Made by a program: the position numbers and the translations under genes. The notes beneath the pieces are model-generated. The model did no database searches. It was given only the letters and a program-made list of their open reading frames with translations, and was not told the origin of the DNA. Below, piece by piece: positions 22,330 to 28,537 of a DNA stretch of 28,537 bases. The number at the start of each line of letters is the position of its first letter. Position 1 is the stretch's first letter. Origin of the DNA: DATBWZ01 sp036514535 (GTDB lineage: Bacteria; JAMCPX01; DATBWZ01); NCBI GenBank assembly GCA_036514535.1, contig DATBWZ010000128.1:1-28537 (forward strand). Direction: 5' to 3'.

Positions 22330-23193
22330 ATGTCAACTATTGCGGTCGTAATCTGGGGAATAGTGAAGATCATTGCCATTGCCGTGTTTTTTGCCAATGT
22401 AATAACCTACGCTATTGCTTATTATGAAAGAGCAAATACCCCATTTGAAAAAGCGGGCAATGAACCATTACCGGGAATCCTTCAGATTCTTCTTTCCTTC
22501 CTGTTTGAATTAATAACTATATACATAAGTATAATTATCTATCCAATAGGGTATATTGAACCGGATCCACTGCGGGAGATAAACACATCTTCCGGAGAAA
22601 GACCGGTAATCCTGGTGCATGGTTATTTTATGAACCGGGCAAGTTTCCTCGTTTTTTACCTGAGGCTCAGGCAAACCGGCAAGAAAGCAGTGTTTACAAT
22701 CAATCTGCGACCACTGACATCCCCGATTGAGGACCTTGCCCAGCAACTTGCGGAGAAGGTTGAAGAGGTCATGTTGCTCACGAAAATGGAAAAGGTGGAC
22801 ATAGTAGCGCACAGCATGGGCGGTCTTGCGGCGCGCTACTACATTGAACAGTTGGGCGGCGCAAACAAGGTTCATACCTTTGTTAACATAGGCAGTCCCA
22901 ATCACGGAACAAAACTATCCGTTTTTGGATTCGGCGCAAATGCGAGAGAGATGCGGCCAAACAGCGATTTTATTAAAAGCCTTGAGACAACCATTTCAAA
23001 TTCCGGAAATGTACGGTATTTTTCCATCTGGTCAACCTTTGATAACATAATATTACCTCAAGAGAGCCCTGTGCTCCCGGAACCAGCAACTAATATAAAA
23101 TTTCACAATATAGGACACCTTGCGCTCCTTTTCTCCCAGAGAGTTTTTCTTAAAGTAAGGGAACTTCTTGAAGAAAAAGAAAACATTCCTTAA
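22330..23193 (+). CDS. Membrane-anchored alpha/beta-hydrolase (triacylglycerol lipase-like)
   Basis: 287-residue protein with two N-terminal hydrophobic segments (about 5-30 and 49-72) followed by an alpha/beta-hydrolase domain. Oxyanion-hole PVILVHGYF (92-100), nucleophile elbow VAHSMGGLA with Ser162, likely acid Asp238 and His263 (IGHLALL). NIGSPNHGTKLS after the elbow is typical of bacterial lipases and PGAP1/EstA-like esterases. The two spans suggest anchoring at the inner membrane; the side of the membrane on which the active site lies is not clear. It lies 66 bases after mpl with its own likely promoter. Substrate unknown; phospholipid, acyl glycerol or acylated envelope components are possible. 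Confidence 0.87.
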   Translation: MSTIAVVIWGIVKIIAIAVFFANVITYAIAYYERANTPFEKAGNEPLPGILQILLSFLFELITIYISIIIYPIGYIEPDPLREINTSSGERPVILVHGYFMNRASFLVFYLRLRQTGKKAVFTINLRPLTSPIEDLAQQLAEKVEEVMLLTKMEKVDIVAHSMGGLAARYYIEQLGGANKVHTFVNIGSPNHGTKLSVFGFGANAREMRPNSDFIKSLETTISNSGNVRYFSIWSTFDNIILPQESPVLPEPATNIKFHNIGHLALLFSQRVFLKVRELLEEKENIP

Positions 23194-23231
23194 AAGATGC
23201 TTGATCGCAACCTGCTTCAGAAAGGATTTGC

Positions 23232-24839
23232 CTATTTAATCTGTTGTTGCCGGAGTTCCCGCTTGAGGACCTTTCCCGAAGGGGTCATAGGCAATGAGTC
23301 CACAAATTCCCAATCCTTAGGAATCTTGAAAGACGCAATCATTGTGCGGAGAAAGATTTCAAGCTCATTCTTATCCACACTGCTTTTATCTTTCTTTACA
23401 ATAAACGCTTTAAGCCTCTCTCCCCATTTCTGATCAGGCACACCTATAACAGCGGCAAATTTTACGGCAGAATGCTTTAGAAGCGCATCCTCAATCTCCG
23501 CTGGATATATGTTCACCCCGCCGCTTATTACCATATCCGTTTTTCTGTCAAGAATATACAAATAGCCATCCTCATCAATCCTGCCTACATCGCCAACAGT
23601 CAAATATCCGCAGTGCATTCTCTCCTCAGTCTCGCTACTCCGCCTGTAATAGCCATTCATAATAAAGGGATTTTTAACATAGATCTCTCCCGGCGTATTT
23701 AAAGGAACCTCTTTTTTCTGATCATCCAGAATTTTAATTCTGTTGTAGTGACAGACCATTCCTACTGACTCAGCCTTTTTTTCTATCTCCTCCGGTTTAA
23801 GAATTGTATTTATGCCTGTTTCCGTAGCCCCATAAAATTCATACAGCACCCTGCCGATCCGCTGCTGAAATGAGCGCTTATGATGCGCACTGAGCGGTGC
23901 AGCAGCACATATAACCGTCCTGAGGGAGCTGAGATCGTATTTATGTATCACCGAATCCGGAAGATTCAGTATTTCAATTATCATGTACGGAACCACAAAT
24001 ATGCTTGTAACCCTGTATTTTTCAATTGCCCTGAGCATCTCCTCCGGATCAAATTTAGGAAGCACAACCTGTGTTGTGCCGATCAGAAGCTGAAGCGTCA
24101 TAAAGGCAAGCGGGGCGCTGTGGTACAGTGGGCAGACAACCAGATGAATATCGTCATGTCTGAAACCAAATTCATATACCATAGAAGCCACAAATAGCAA
24201 AAAATGCGGGGTTGTTGTTCTATGCGCGCCCTTTGGCTTTCCGGTGGTACCGGATGTATAGACAATAGTGGATGGGTCAATTGCAATACGGGATAAATCC
24301 GCCGATCCACCCGCATTTACTGCCTCATCATAAAGGATCTCCCCATCCCTTGCCTCCTTTCCAATCACTATCTTATTTTTTAAAGGAATATTAGAATAAT
24401 TTATCTCTTCCCTCAGATGCTCCTGATATATAATGTTCCGGCACTCTGAATCAGAGAGTATGTAACCGATCTCATCACGCCTGAGCCTCCAGTTCAGCGG
24501 AATAGCGGAGAATTTAGCCAGGTTCATGATCGTCCATAACTCCGGCAATTGGATGCAATTCTGCGCCATGATAGCAACCTTATCCCCTGGTGCCACTCCC
24601 CTGCTTAAAAGGAACGAAGCAAGCGAATTCGCCCGGGTGAAAAGCTGGGAATAATTCATGGATTCTCCACCGCAGATAACAGCCGGCCTGAAGGGCTCCT
24701 GCGCAGCATGAAACCTTATAATACCGGCGATACCCTCTTTCTTTCTAAATAGAACCGTTTTTGAGATTTCATTAAGGGCTTTCCACAATGACAATCCCGT
24801 CTCGTTCATCAGGTATTTCAGTGTTTTAAGAGAATACAT
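23232..24839 (-). CDS. Acyl-CoA synthetase / AMP-dependent CoA ligase
   Basis: ANL-superfamily enzyme that activates a carboxylic acid to acyl-AMP and then acyl-CoA; cytosolic. 535 residues. P-loop IVYTSGTTGKPKGA (192-205), YGATETG (335-341), hinge-region YLYILDRKTDMVISGGVNIY, and catalytic Lys523 in TPSGKVLKREL. The pattern fits FadD/long- or medium-chain fatty acid ligases, but aryl or other acids cannot be excluded. Stand-alone gene, convergent with the lipase (38-base gap, no clear terminator) and divergent from cheR. AGAGGA lies about 5-8 bases before the ATG and a consensus promoter is upstream. Confidence 0.92.
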   Translation of the reverse strand: MYSLKTLKYLMNETGLSLWKALNEISKTVLFRKKEGIAGIIRFHAAQEPFRPAVICGGESMNYSQLFTRANSLASFLLSRGVAPGDKVAIMAQNCIQLPELWTIMNLAKFSAIPLNWRLRRDEIGYILSDSECRNIIYQEHLREEINYSNIPLKNKIVIGKEARDGEILYDEAVNAGGSADLSRIAIDPSTIVYTSGTTGKPKGAHRTTTPHFLLFVASMVYEFGFRHDDIHLVVCPLYHSAPLAFMTLQLLIGTTQVVLPKFDPEEMLRAIEKYRVTSIFVVPYMIIEILNLPDSVIHKYDLSSLRTVICAAAPLSAHHKRSFQQRIGRVLYEFYGATETGINTILKPEEIEKKAESVGMVCHYNRIKILDDQKKEVPLNTPGEIYVKNPFIMNGYYRRSSETEERMHCGYLTVGDVGRIDEDGYLYILDRKTDMVISGGVNIYPAEIEDALLKHSAVKFAAVIGVPDQKWGERLKAFIVKKDKSSVDKNELEIFLRTMIASFKIPKDWEFVDSLPMTPSGKVLKRELRQQQIK

Positions 24840-24860
24840 AAAATTCCTCTATCCGGAATC

Positions 24861-24889
24861 ATTATAATAATAAAGAAAAAATATTTCAA
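24861..24889 (-). promoter_or_regulatory. Acyl-CoA synthetase promoter
   Basis: Minus strand TTGAAA (24889-24884), 17-base spacer, perfect TATAAT (24866-24861). The leader of about 15 bases contains AGAGGA before the ATG at 24839. Divergent from the cheR promoter. Confidence 0.7.
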
Positions 24890-24902
24890 GCATGCCCTGC
24901 CG

Positions 24903-24931
24903 TTGACAATGGCATGGTAAAAATATACAAT
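24903..24931 (+). promoter_or_regulatory. Predicted cheR operon promoter, overlapping the first ATG of cheR
   Basis: Perfect TTGACA (24903-24908), 17-base spacer, TACAAT (24926-24931). The in-frame ATG at 24914 lies between the two elements, so a transcript from here cannot include it; the next in-frame start is GTG at 24941, 9 bases after the -10. Confidence 0.65.
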
Positions 24932-24940
24932 AGATACATT

Positions 24941-25825
24941 GTGCAACATCTTCTGAAAAAAATACCCGCAGCCCTGCTGGATAAGCGTCATTTTTTTCTT
25001 CTTGGGGAAATCCTTAGGGAGAAGCGGATGTTTAACATATCATGCTACAGAGAGGGAACCATACGCAGAAGAATCTCTGCAAGGCTAAAGGAATTGAACA
25101 TTCCAAGCATGGGAGAATATATAACCCTGTTACAGAGCGAAAACGGCGAGGTTGACAGGCTGATAAGCGAACTTACAATCCATGTCAGTTCTTTTTTCAG
25201 GGACCCGGATATTTACGAAGAACTTGAGGAGGAGATCCTTCCTTCAATATTTGACAGGCAGGCAAAAGAAAAGGATAAAAAAATCCGGTTGCTAAGCCTG
25301 GGGTGTTCTTCCGGAGAAGAACCTTATTCAATTGCAATAATACTGTTGGAAAAATTCAGCAAATATCTGAGCGAATATAACATAAAGATTATCTCCATGG
25401 ATGTAGACAACAGGTCAATTCAGAAGGCTCAGGCAGGACTCTATTTAAAGCGAGATTTATCATCCTTATCCGAATCCCTGCTGAAGAAATATTTCTCGGA
25501 AGAGGACAACGAAGTATATAAGATCGGAGAAAGAGTAAAGCATCTTGTAGAATTTAAAAGGTCAAACGCCATAAGCGAACCCCTGCCAGACGGAATGGAC
25601 ATAGTCTTCTGCAGAAACTTCCTCATCTATTTCAACAGGGATACACAGCTGGAGTTAATAAAAAGCATTGTTAGGTCCTTAAAAAATGGAGGTTACATAG
25701 TTCTTGGCAAAACAGACGGCATTCTTTCTTTTCTGGTCATTGACGGAATAGATACAATTGATTCGCATAAACGGATTTATATATGGAGAGGAGGAGACAA
25801 TGGAAGTGGAAAGAAAAAGGTTTGA
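24941..25825 (+). CDS. cheR: Chemotaxis protein methyltransferase CheR
   Basis: Methylates glutamates of chemoreceptors with SAM; cytosolic. N-terminal helical domain (RRRISARLKELN, then VSSFFRDPDIYEELEEEILP), SAM-binding LLSLGCSSGEEPYS (about residue 117-130 from the GTG), DVDNRSIQKAQAGLY, and FCRNFLIYFNRDTQLELI near the C-terminus. The longest frame starts at ATG 24914 (303 residues), but that ATG lies inside the predicted promoter; GTG at 24941 (294 residues) is preferred, as a probable leaderless start. Neither has a Shine-Dalgarno. It overlaps mcp by 26 bases. First gene of the chemotaxis operon. Confidence 0.93.
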   Translation: MQHLLKKIPAALLDKRHFFLLGEILREKRMFNISCYREGTIRRRISARLKELNIPSMGEYITLLQSENGEVDRLISELTIHVSSFFRDPDIYEELEEEILPSIFDRQAKEKDKKIRLLSLGCSSGEEPYSIAIILLEKFSKYLSEYNIKIISMDVDNRSIQKAQAGLYLKRDLSSLSESLLKKYFSEEDNEVYKIGERVKHLVEFKRSNAISEPLPDGMDIVFCRNFLIYFNRDTQLELIKSIVRSLKNGGYIVLGKTDGILSFLVIDGIDTIDSHKRIYIWRGGDNGSGKKKV

Positions 25826-27074
25826 TATAGGATATAAAATACTGGCGGGCTTTTTAACGGTAATACTTACAGGAATTGTAATTCCATTCATTGTAAAAGC
25901 TCTAAACCTTGGCGAGGTTTCAGAAATTCTGACAAGTGTCTTCGGCGCACTGCTCGTGGGAGGCGTCCTCTCTTTGTATTTCTCACGCAGCTTCACTAAG
26001 GACATCAAAATTTTGAGCGAATCAGCGGGCCAGATCAGCAACGGAGAACTGACAAAAGAGGTGGGCGGAATAAATAAAAAATACGCAGACGAAATGGTTG
26101 ACCTTGCAGAGAGCCTTGAGAAGATGAGGTACAACCTGAGGGTGCTTGTAACCCGCATCAAGGAAACTGCTACGAAGGTTGCGAATGCATCCACCGGACT
26201 CGTCTCTACAGTAAAGGGCATGTCAACGTCCGTACAGGAGATCGCTACTACTGTTGATCAGATAGCAAAGGGAGCAACCCAGCAGGCTGAACTTGTGGAA
26301 AGGTCTTCCAAAACGATCAGAGGTACTGCTTCTTCTCTTAAGGAAAACGCAGCGAAAGCATCTACTACTGCTGCTTCTGTAAACGCAACAGCAAGCGAAG
26401 CGAGGGATGGCGAAAATACTGTTAAGATTATTGTGGATCAGACACTGAATGTCTTTGAATTGATAACCAGCAGCGGAAACAGAGTGCTGTCTTTAAATGA
26501 AAAACTTGTAGAGATTGAAAAGATTGTAGAATTCATAACAAACATAGCCCAGAAAACGAACATACTCGCGATTAATGCGTCTATAGAAGCAGCGCGGGCA
26601 GGCGAGCATGGCAAAGGATTTGCAGTGGTTGCAGACGAAGTCAGAAGGCTTGCTGAAGGCTCCCAGAAGGCTGCGGAACAGATATCGCAAATCGTAAAGG
26701 TCATAGAATCAGAAAGCGGCACAACTTCTAATTCCATAAAGGAATCGCTTAAACGCCTTGAAGATAGCAGAAAGCATTTTGATTCCATACTTAACAAATT
26801 CAATTCCATAAGACAGCACATTGAAGAAGTGGACCGGTCTATAAAAATCTTTTCGGGGAGCTCATTAAAACAGGTTGAGAACTCCGATGATGTTGTGATT
26901 GCGATTGATGAGATACTTAAAGTAGCAGAAGACAATGCTGCGGCCACAGAAGAGGTTTCTGCTGCAACTCAGGAGGAAATAGCCTCCATGTCAGATCTTA
27001 CAGTCTCTGCGGAAAGCCTCAAAAATGCCTCTGAAGAATTAATGAGCATTGTCAAGAGATTCAAATTGGAGTAG
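25800..27074 (+). CDS. Methyl-accepting chemotaxis protein without extracytoplasmic sensor domain
   Basis: 424-residue receptor that controls CheA through CheW. Two membrane spans (about 11-34 and 43-62) are separated by only about 8 residues, so there is no periplasmic ligand domain. A HAMP-like region follows (about 63-120), then the long helical signalling domain whose hairpin tip reads ILAINASIEAARAGEHGKG and on through VVADEVRRLAEGS. No C-terminal CheR-tethering pentapeptide (ends SIVKRFKLE). The start is the ATG at 25800, with GGAGG (25790-25794) 5 bases upstream; the first in-frame start at 25758 lies deeper in cheR and is unlikely. Confidence 0.94.
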   Translation: MEVERKRFDIGYKILAGFLTVILTGIVIPFIVKALNLGEVSEILTSVFGALLVGGVLSLYFSRSFTKDIKILSESAGQISNGELTKEVGGINKKYADEMVDLAESLEKMRYNLRVLVTRIKETATKVANASTGLVSTVKGMSTSVQEIATTVDQIAKGATQQAELVERSSKTIRGTASSLKENAAKASTTAASVNATASEARDGENTVKIIVDQTLNVFELITSSGNRVLSLNEKLVEIEKIVEFITNIAQKTNILAINASIEAARAGEHGKGFAVVADEVRRLAEGSQKAAEQISQIVKVIESESGTTSNSIKESLKRLEDSRKHFDSILNKFNSIRQHIEEVDRSIKIFSGSSLKQVENSDDVVIAIDEILKVAEDNAAATEEVSAATQEEIASMSDLTVSAESLKNASEELMSIVKRFKLE

Positions 27075-27084
27075 CCCTGCGTTC

Positions 27085-27531
27085 ATGGACGATAAACATT
27101 ATCTGCTTTTTAAATTATCCGACAAGGTTTTTGCAATACCGTCTGACTCGGTGCTGGAGGTAGGACCGACAGATAATATATCCCGGATCCCCTTCGGCAG
27201 GGAACCTGTTACAAAAACCCTTAATCATAATGGCAGGGTATTGCCCCTCCTGGATCTTGGAAGCATACTCAATATTGCGAAGAATAAAGATGCGGAAAAT
27301 TTTATTACTCTGGAGGGAAGGGGGTATAATATCAGTTTGAGCGTTAATGACATTATTGGATTTGCAAAATCTGAAAAGACCCTGACGGGTGAATTGCCGG
27401 ATTTTATCGGGAGCATAATTAAAGTTAAAGGCAGCCGCGCATATCTTCTGAATATTGAAAAAATTCTCGCAGAAACAGAAAAACTTTTCTATGGAGGAAA
27501 CAATGATGAGAAAGATACTCATAGTGGATGA
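27085..27531 (+). CDS. cheW: CheW-like coupling protein
   Basis: 148-residue single-domain CheW protein that links receptors to CheA. The fold pattern YLLFKLSDKVFAIPSDSVLEV at the N-terminus, the central NHNGRVLPLLDLGSIL and ELPDFIGSIIKVKGSRAYLL near the C-terminus are characteristic. A TTG start at 27049 would overlap mcp; the ATG at 27085, 10 bases after the mcp stop, fits the family better and has GGAG about 13 bases upstream. It overlaps cheY by 29 bases. Confidence 0.9.
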   Translation: MDDKHYLLFKLSDKVFAIPSDSVLEVGPTDNISRIPFGREPVTKTLNHNGRVLPLLDLGSILNIAKNKDAENFITLEGRGYNISLSVNDIIGFAKSEKTLTGELPDFIGSIIKVKGSRAYLLNIEKILAETEKLFYGGNNDEKDTHSG

Positions 27532-27868
27532 CGCGATCTTTATGAGAAATTACATTAAGGATATTCTCCTGGAGGAGGGGTTTGAGGTTGCGGGCGAGGC
27601 TGAGAACGGAGAGGAAGCGATTGAGAAGTTCAAGCAGTTGAATCCCGAGATTATAACAATGGACATTGTTATGCCGGTGATGAACGGAATTGATGCCGTC
27701 CGGGAGATCCTCAAGATAAACAGCGGAGTCAAAATAGTAATGTGCAGCGCCCTCGGGCAGGAGGCGCTTGTAATGGAGGCAATTGAAGCCGGAGCAGCAG
27801 ATTTTATAACAAAACCCTTTAAAAAGGCAAGGGTCATTGATGTTTTAAAAAAATTAAATTCAGCATAA
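27503..27868 (+). CDS. cheY: CheY-type response regulator
   Basis: Stand-alone receiver domain of 121 residues. Acidic pair Asp9-Asp10 (LIVDDA), phospho-acceptor Asp54 (TMDIVMP), switch Ser82 (MCSALGQ) and Lys104 (TKPFKK), all at CheY spacing. Set between cheW and cheA it is the likely phosphotransfer partner of CheA and effector at the motor. GGAGGAA (27493-27499) precedes two adjacent ATGs at 27503 and 27506; either may be used. The longer frame from 27455 extends into cheW and is rejected. Confidence 0.95.
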   Translation: MMRKILIVDDAIFMRNYIKDILLEEGFEVAGEAENGEEAIEKFKQLNPEIITMDIVMPVMNGIDAVREILKINSGVKIVMCSALGQEALVMEAIEAGAADFITKPFKKARVIDVLKKLNSA

Positions 27869-27869
27869 C

Positions 27870-28537
27870 ATGGATTTAGAAAAATACAGGGAGTTGTTCT
27901 TTACAGAAAGCCGGGAATACATTGAAACAATGTTTAATCTCCTTCAGAAACTGAGCGGAGATTCCACAAACAAAACAGCGCTCAACGAGATCTTCCGCGC
28001 AGCTCACTCAATAAAAGGCATGGCTGCATCCATGGAATACAAAGACATATCTAATCTCGCCCATGCAATTGAAAACCTTTTTGAAAAACTGCGGACATCC
28101 GGAGATATTGCAACGGATGATCAGATAAAAGAGATCTTTCCGTACATTGAAGCGCTTGATTCATTGATCCGCCACGAGCAGGGAGAAGCCAAACCAAGCG
28201 TAGATATATATTCCCTGATAAATAAAATAGAATCTCAGGAAAAAGCGGCCACCGCAAAAAAAACCGAAAAAAAACCTGCGGCGCCTGCAAAAAGCCCTGT
28301 CCTAACGCTTGAGGCAAGCATTGATACAGCCGCCGATGCCCCCGCAGCAAGGGCATACATGGTTATCAGAAAAGCAAAAGACCTCGGAAAAGTGATTTCC
28401 TCTGAACCTGATGCAAATCAACTGAGAGAAGGAAAATTTTACGGGACAATAAGCATCAACCTTGAGACAGAATTTTCCGAAGAAGCAATCATTGACGCCA
28501 TACAATCAATAACAGGAGTTATCAAGGTTACGGCGGG
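27870..28537 (+). CDS. cheA: Chemotaxis histidine kinase CheA, N-terminal part (3' truncated by window edge)
   Basis: Sensor kinase that phosphorylates CheY. Only the first 222 residues are in the window. P1/HPt domain about 1-110 with the phospho-His46 in FRAAHSIKGMA, Ala/Lys/Pro-rich linker about 128-150 (KAATAKKTEKKPAAPAK), and the beginning of a P2-like regulator-binding domain about 155-222 (AARAYMVIRKAKDLGKV and EGKFYGTISI). The P2-like sequence resembles that of archaeal and Thermotoga-type CheA. The frame is open to the right edge; dimerisation, kinase and CheW-like domains must lie beyond it. ATG is 1 base after the cheY stop. Confidence 0.95.
   Translation, partial: MDLEKYRELFFTESREYIETMFNLLQKLSGDSTNKTALNEIFRAAHSIKGMAASMEYKDISNLAHAIENLFEKLRTSGDIATDDQIKEIFPYIEALDSLIRHEQGEAKPSVDIYSLINKIESQEKAATAKKTEKKPAAPAKSPVLTLEASIDTAADAPAARAYMVIRKAKDLGKVISSEPDANQLREGKFYGTISINLETEFSEEAIIDAIQSITGVIKVTA

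Noticed and set aside
1..28537. Mobile element, defence system, CRISPR or RNA gene anywhere in the window
   Set aside because: No transposase, integrase, phage or defence-family motif, no repeat-spacer pattern and no tRNA/rRNA-like sequence was seen; genes are tightly packed housekeeping, envelope and chemotaxis functions.

Overview
The window reads as a gene-dense stretch of a Gram-negative bacterial chromosome of moderate, slightly AT-rich composition. No gap between genes exceeds about 120 bases. There is no tRNA, rRNA, CRISPR array, IS element or phage gene. The Gram-negative assignment rests on an LpxH-like lipid A enzyme, Mpl (recycling of the meso-DAP tripeptide) and a full MreBCD/RodA/PBP2 set. 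The presence of DivIVA and YggT together with LPS and Mpl genes suggests a deep-branching lineage (Nitrospirota-, Thermodesulfobacteriota- or candidate-phylum-like). The species cannot be named from the sequence alone.

Layout. (1) Plus strand, 1-8739: the 3' end of lon, thiL, two tandem CNNM/CorC-type membrane proteins, then a second tightly packed unit of an LpxH-like metallophosphoesterase, an exported transglutaminase-like protein, an ABC ATPase and a large ABC-2-type permease. (2) A minus-strand methyltransferase (8760-9374) and a plus-strand thioredoxin (9474-9800), divergently transcribed. (3) A 9-kb minus-strand block (9795-18702) transcribed in the order yggS, proC, yggT, divIVA, fmdB-like, Crp-family regulator, mreB, mreC, mreD, mrdA (PBP2), rodA; this is the cell-shape and elongation locus with its housekeeping neighbours. 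(4) Plus strand, 18819-23193: ldcA, a cytosolic SxxK serine hydrolase, mpl and a membrane-anchored lipase-like hydrolase; the first three form a peptidoglycan-recycling operon. (5) A minus-strand acyl-CoA synthetase (23232-24839). (6) Plus strand, 24941-end: a chemotaxis operon cheR, mcp, cheW, cheY, cheA, with cheA cut by the window edge.

Functional picture. Blocks 3 and 4 together build and recycle peptidoglycan. Block 6 is a minimal chemosensory pathway whose receptor has almost no extracytoplasmic part. Block 1 ends in an uncharacterised envelope unit of transglutaminase plus ABC exporter.

The most distinctive signal is in the start sites rather than the genes. At several transcription units (Crp-family gene, ldcA, lipase, cheR, and a mini-ORF in front of the lpxH-like gene) a good -35/-10 promoter ends only 6-10 bases before the start codon and no Shine-Dalgarno sequence is present. 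This points to leaderless transcripts. Other genes (trx, mreB, fmdB, divIVA, acyl-CoA synthetase, mcp) have clear Shine-Dalgarno sites. A near-perfect 18-bp tandem repeat also sits just upstream of the mreB promoter, across the stop codon of the Crp-family gene.
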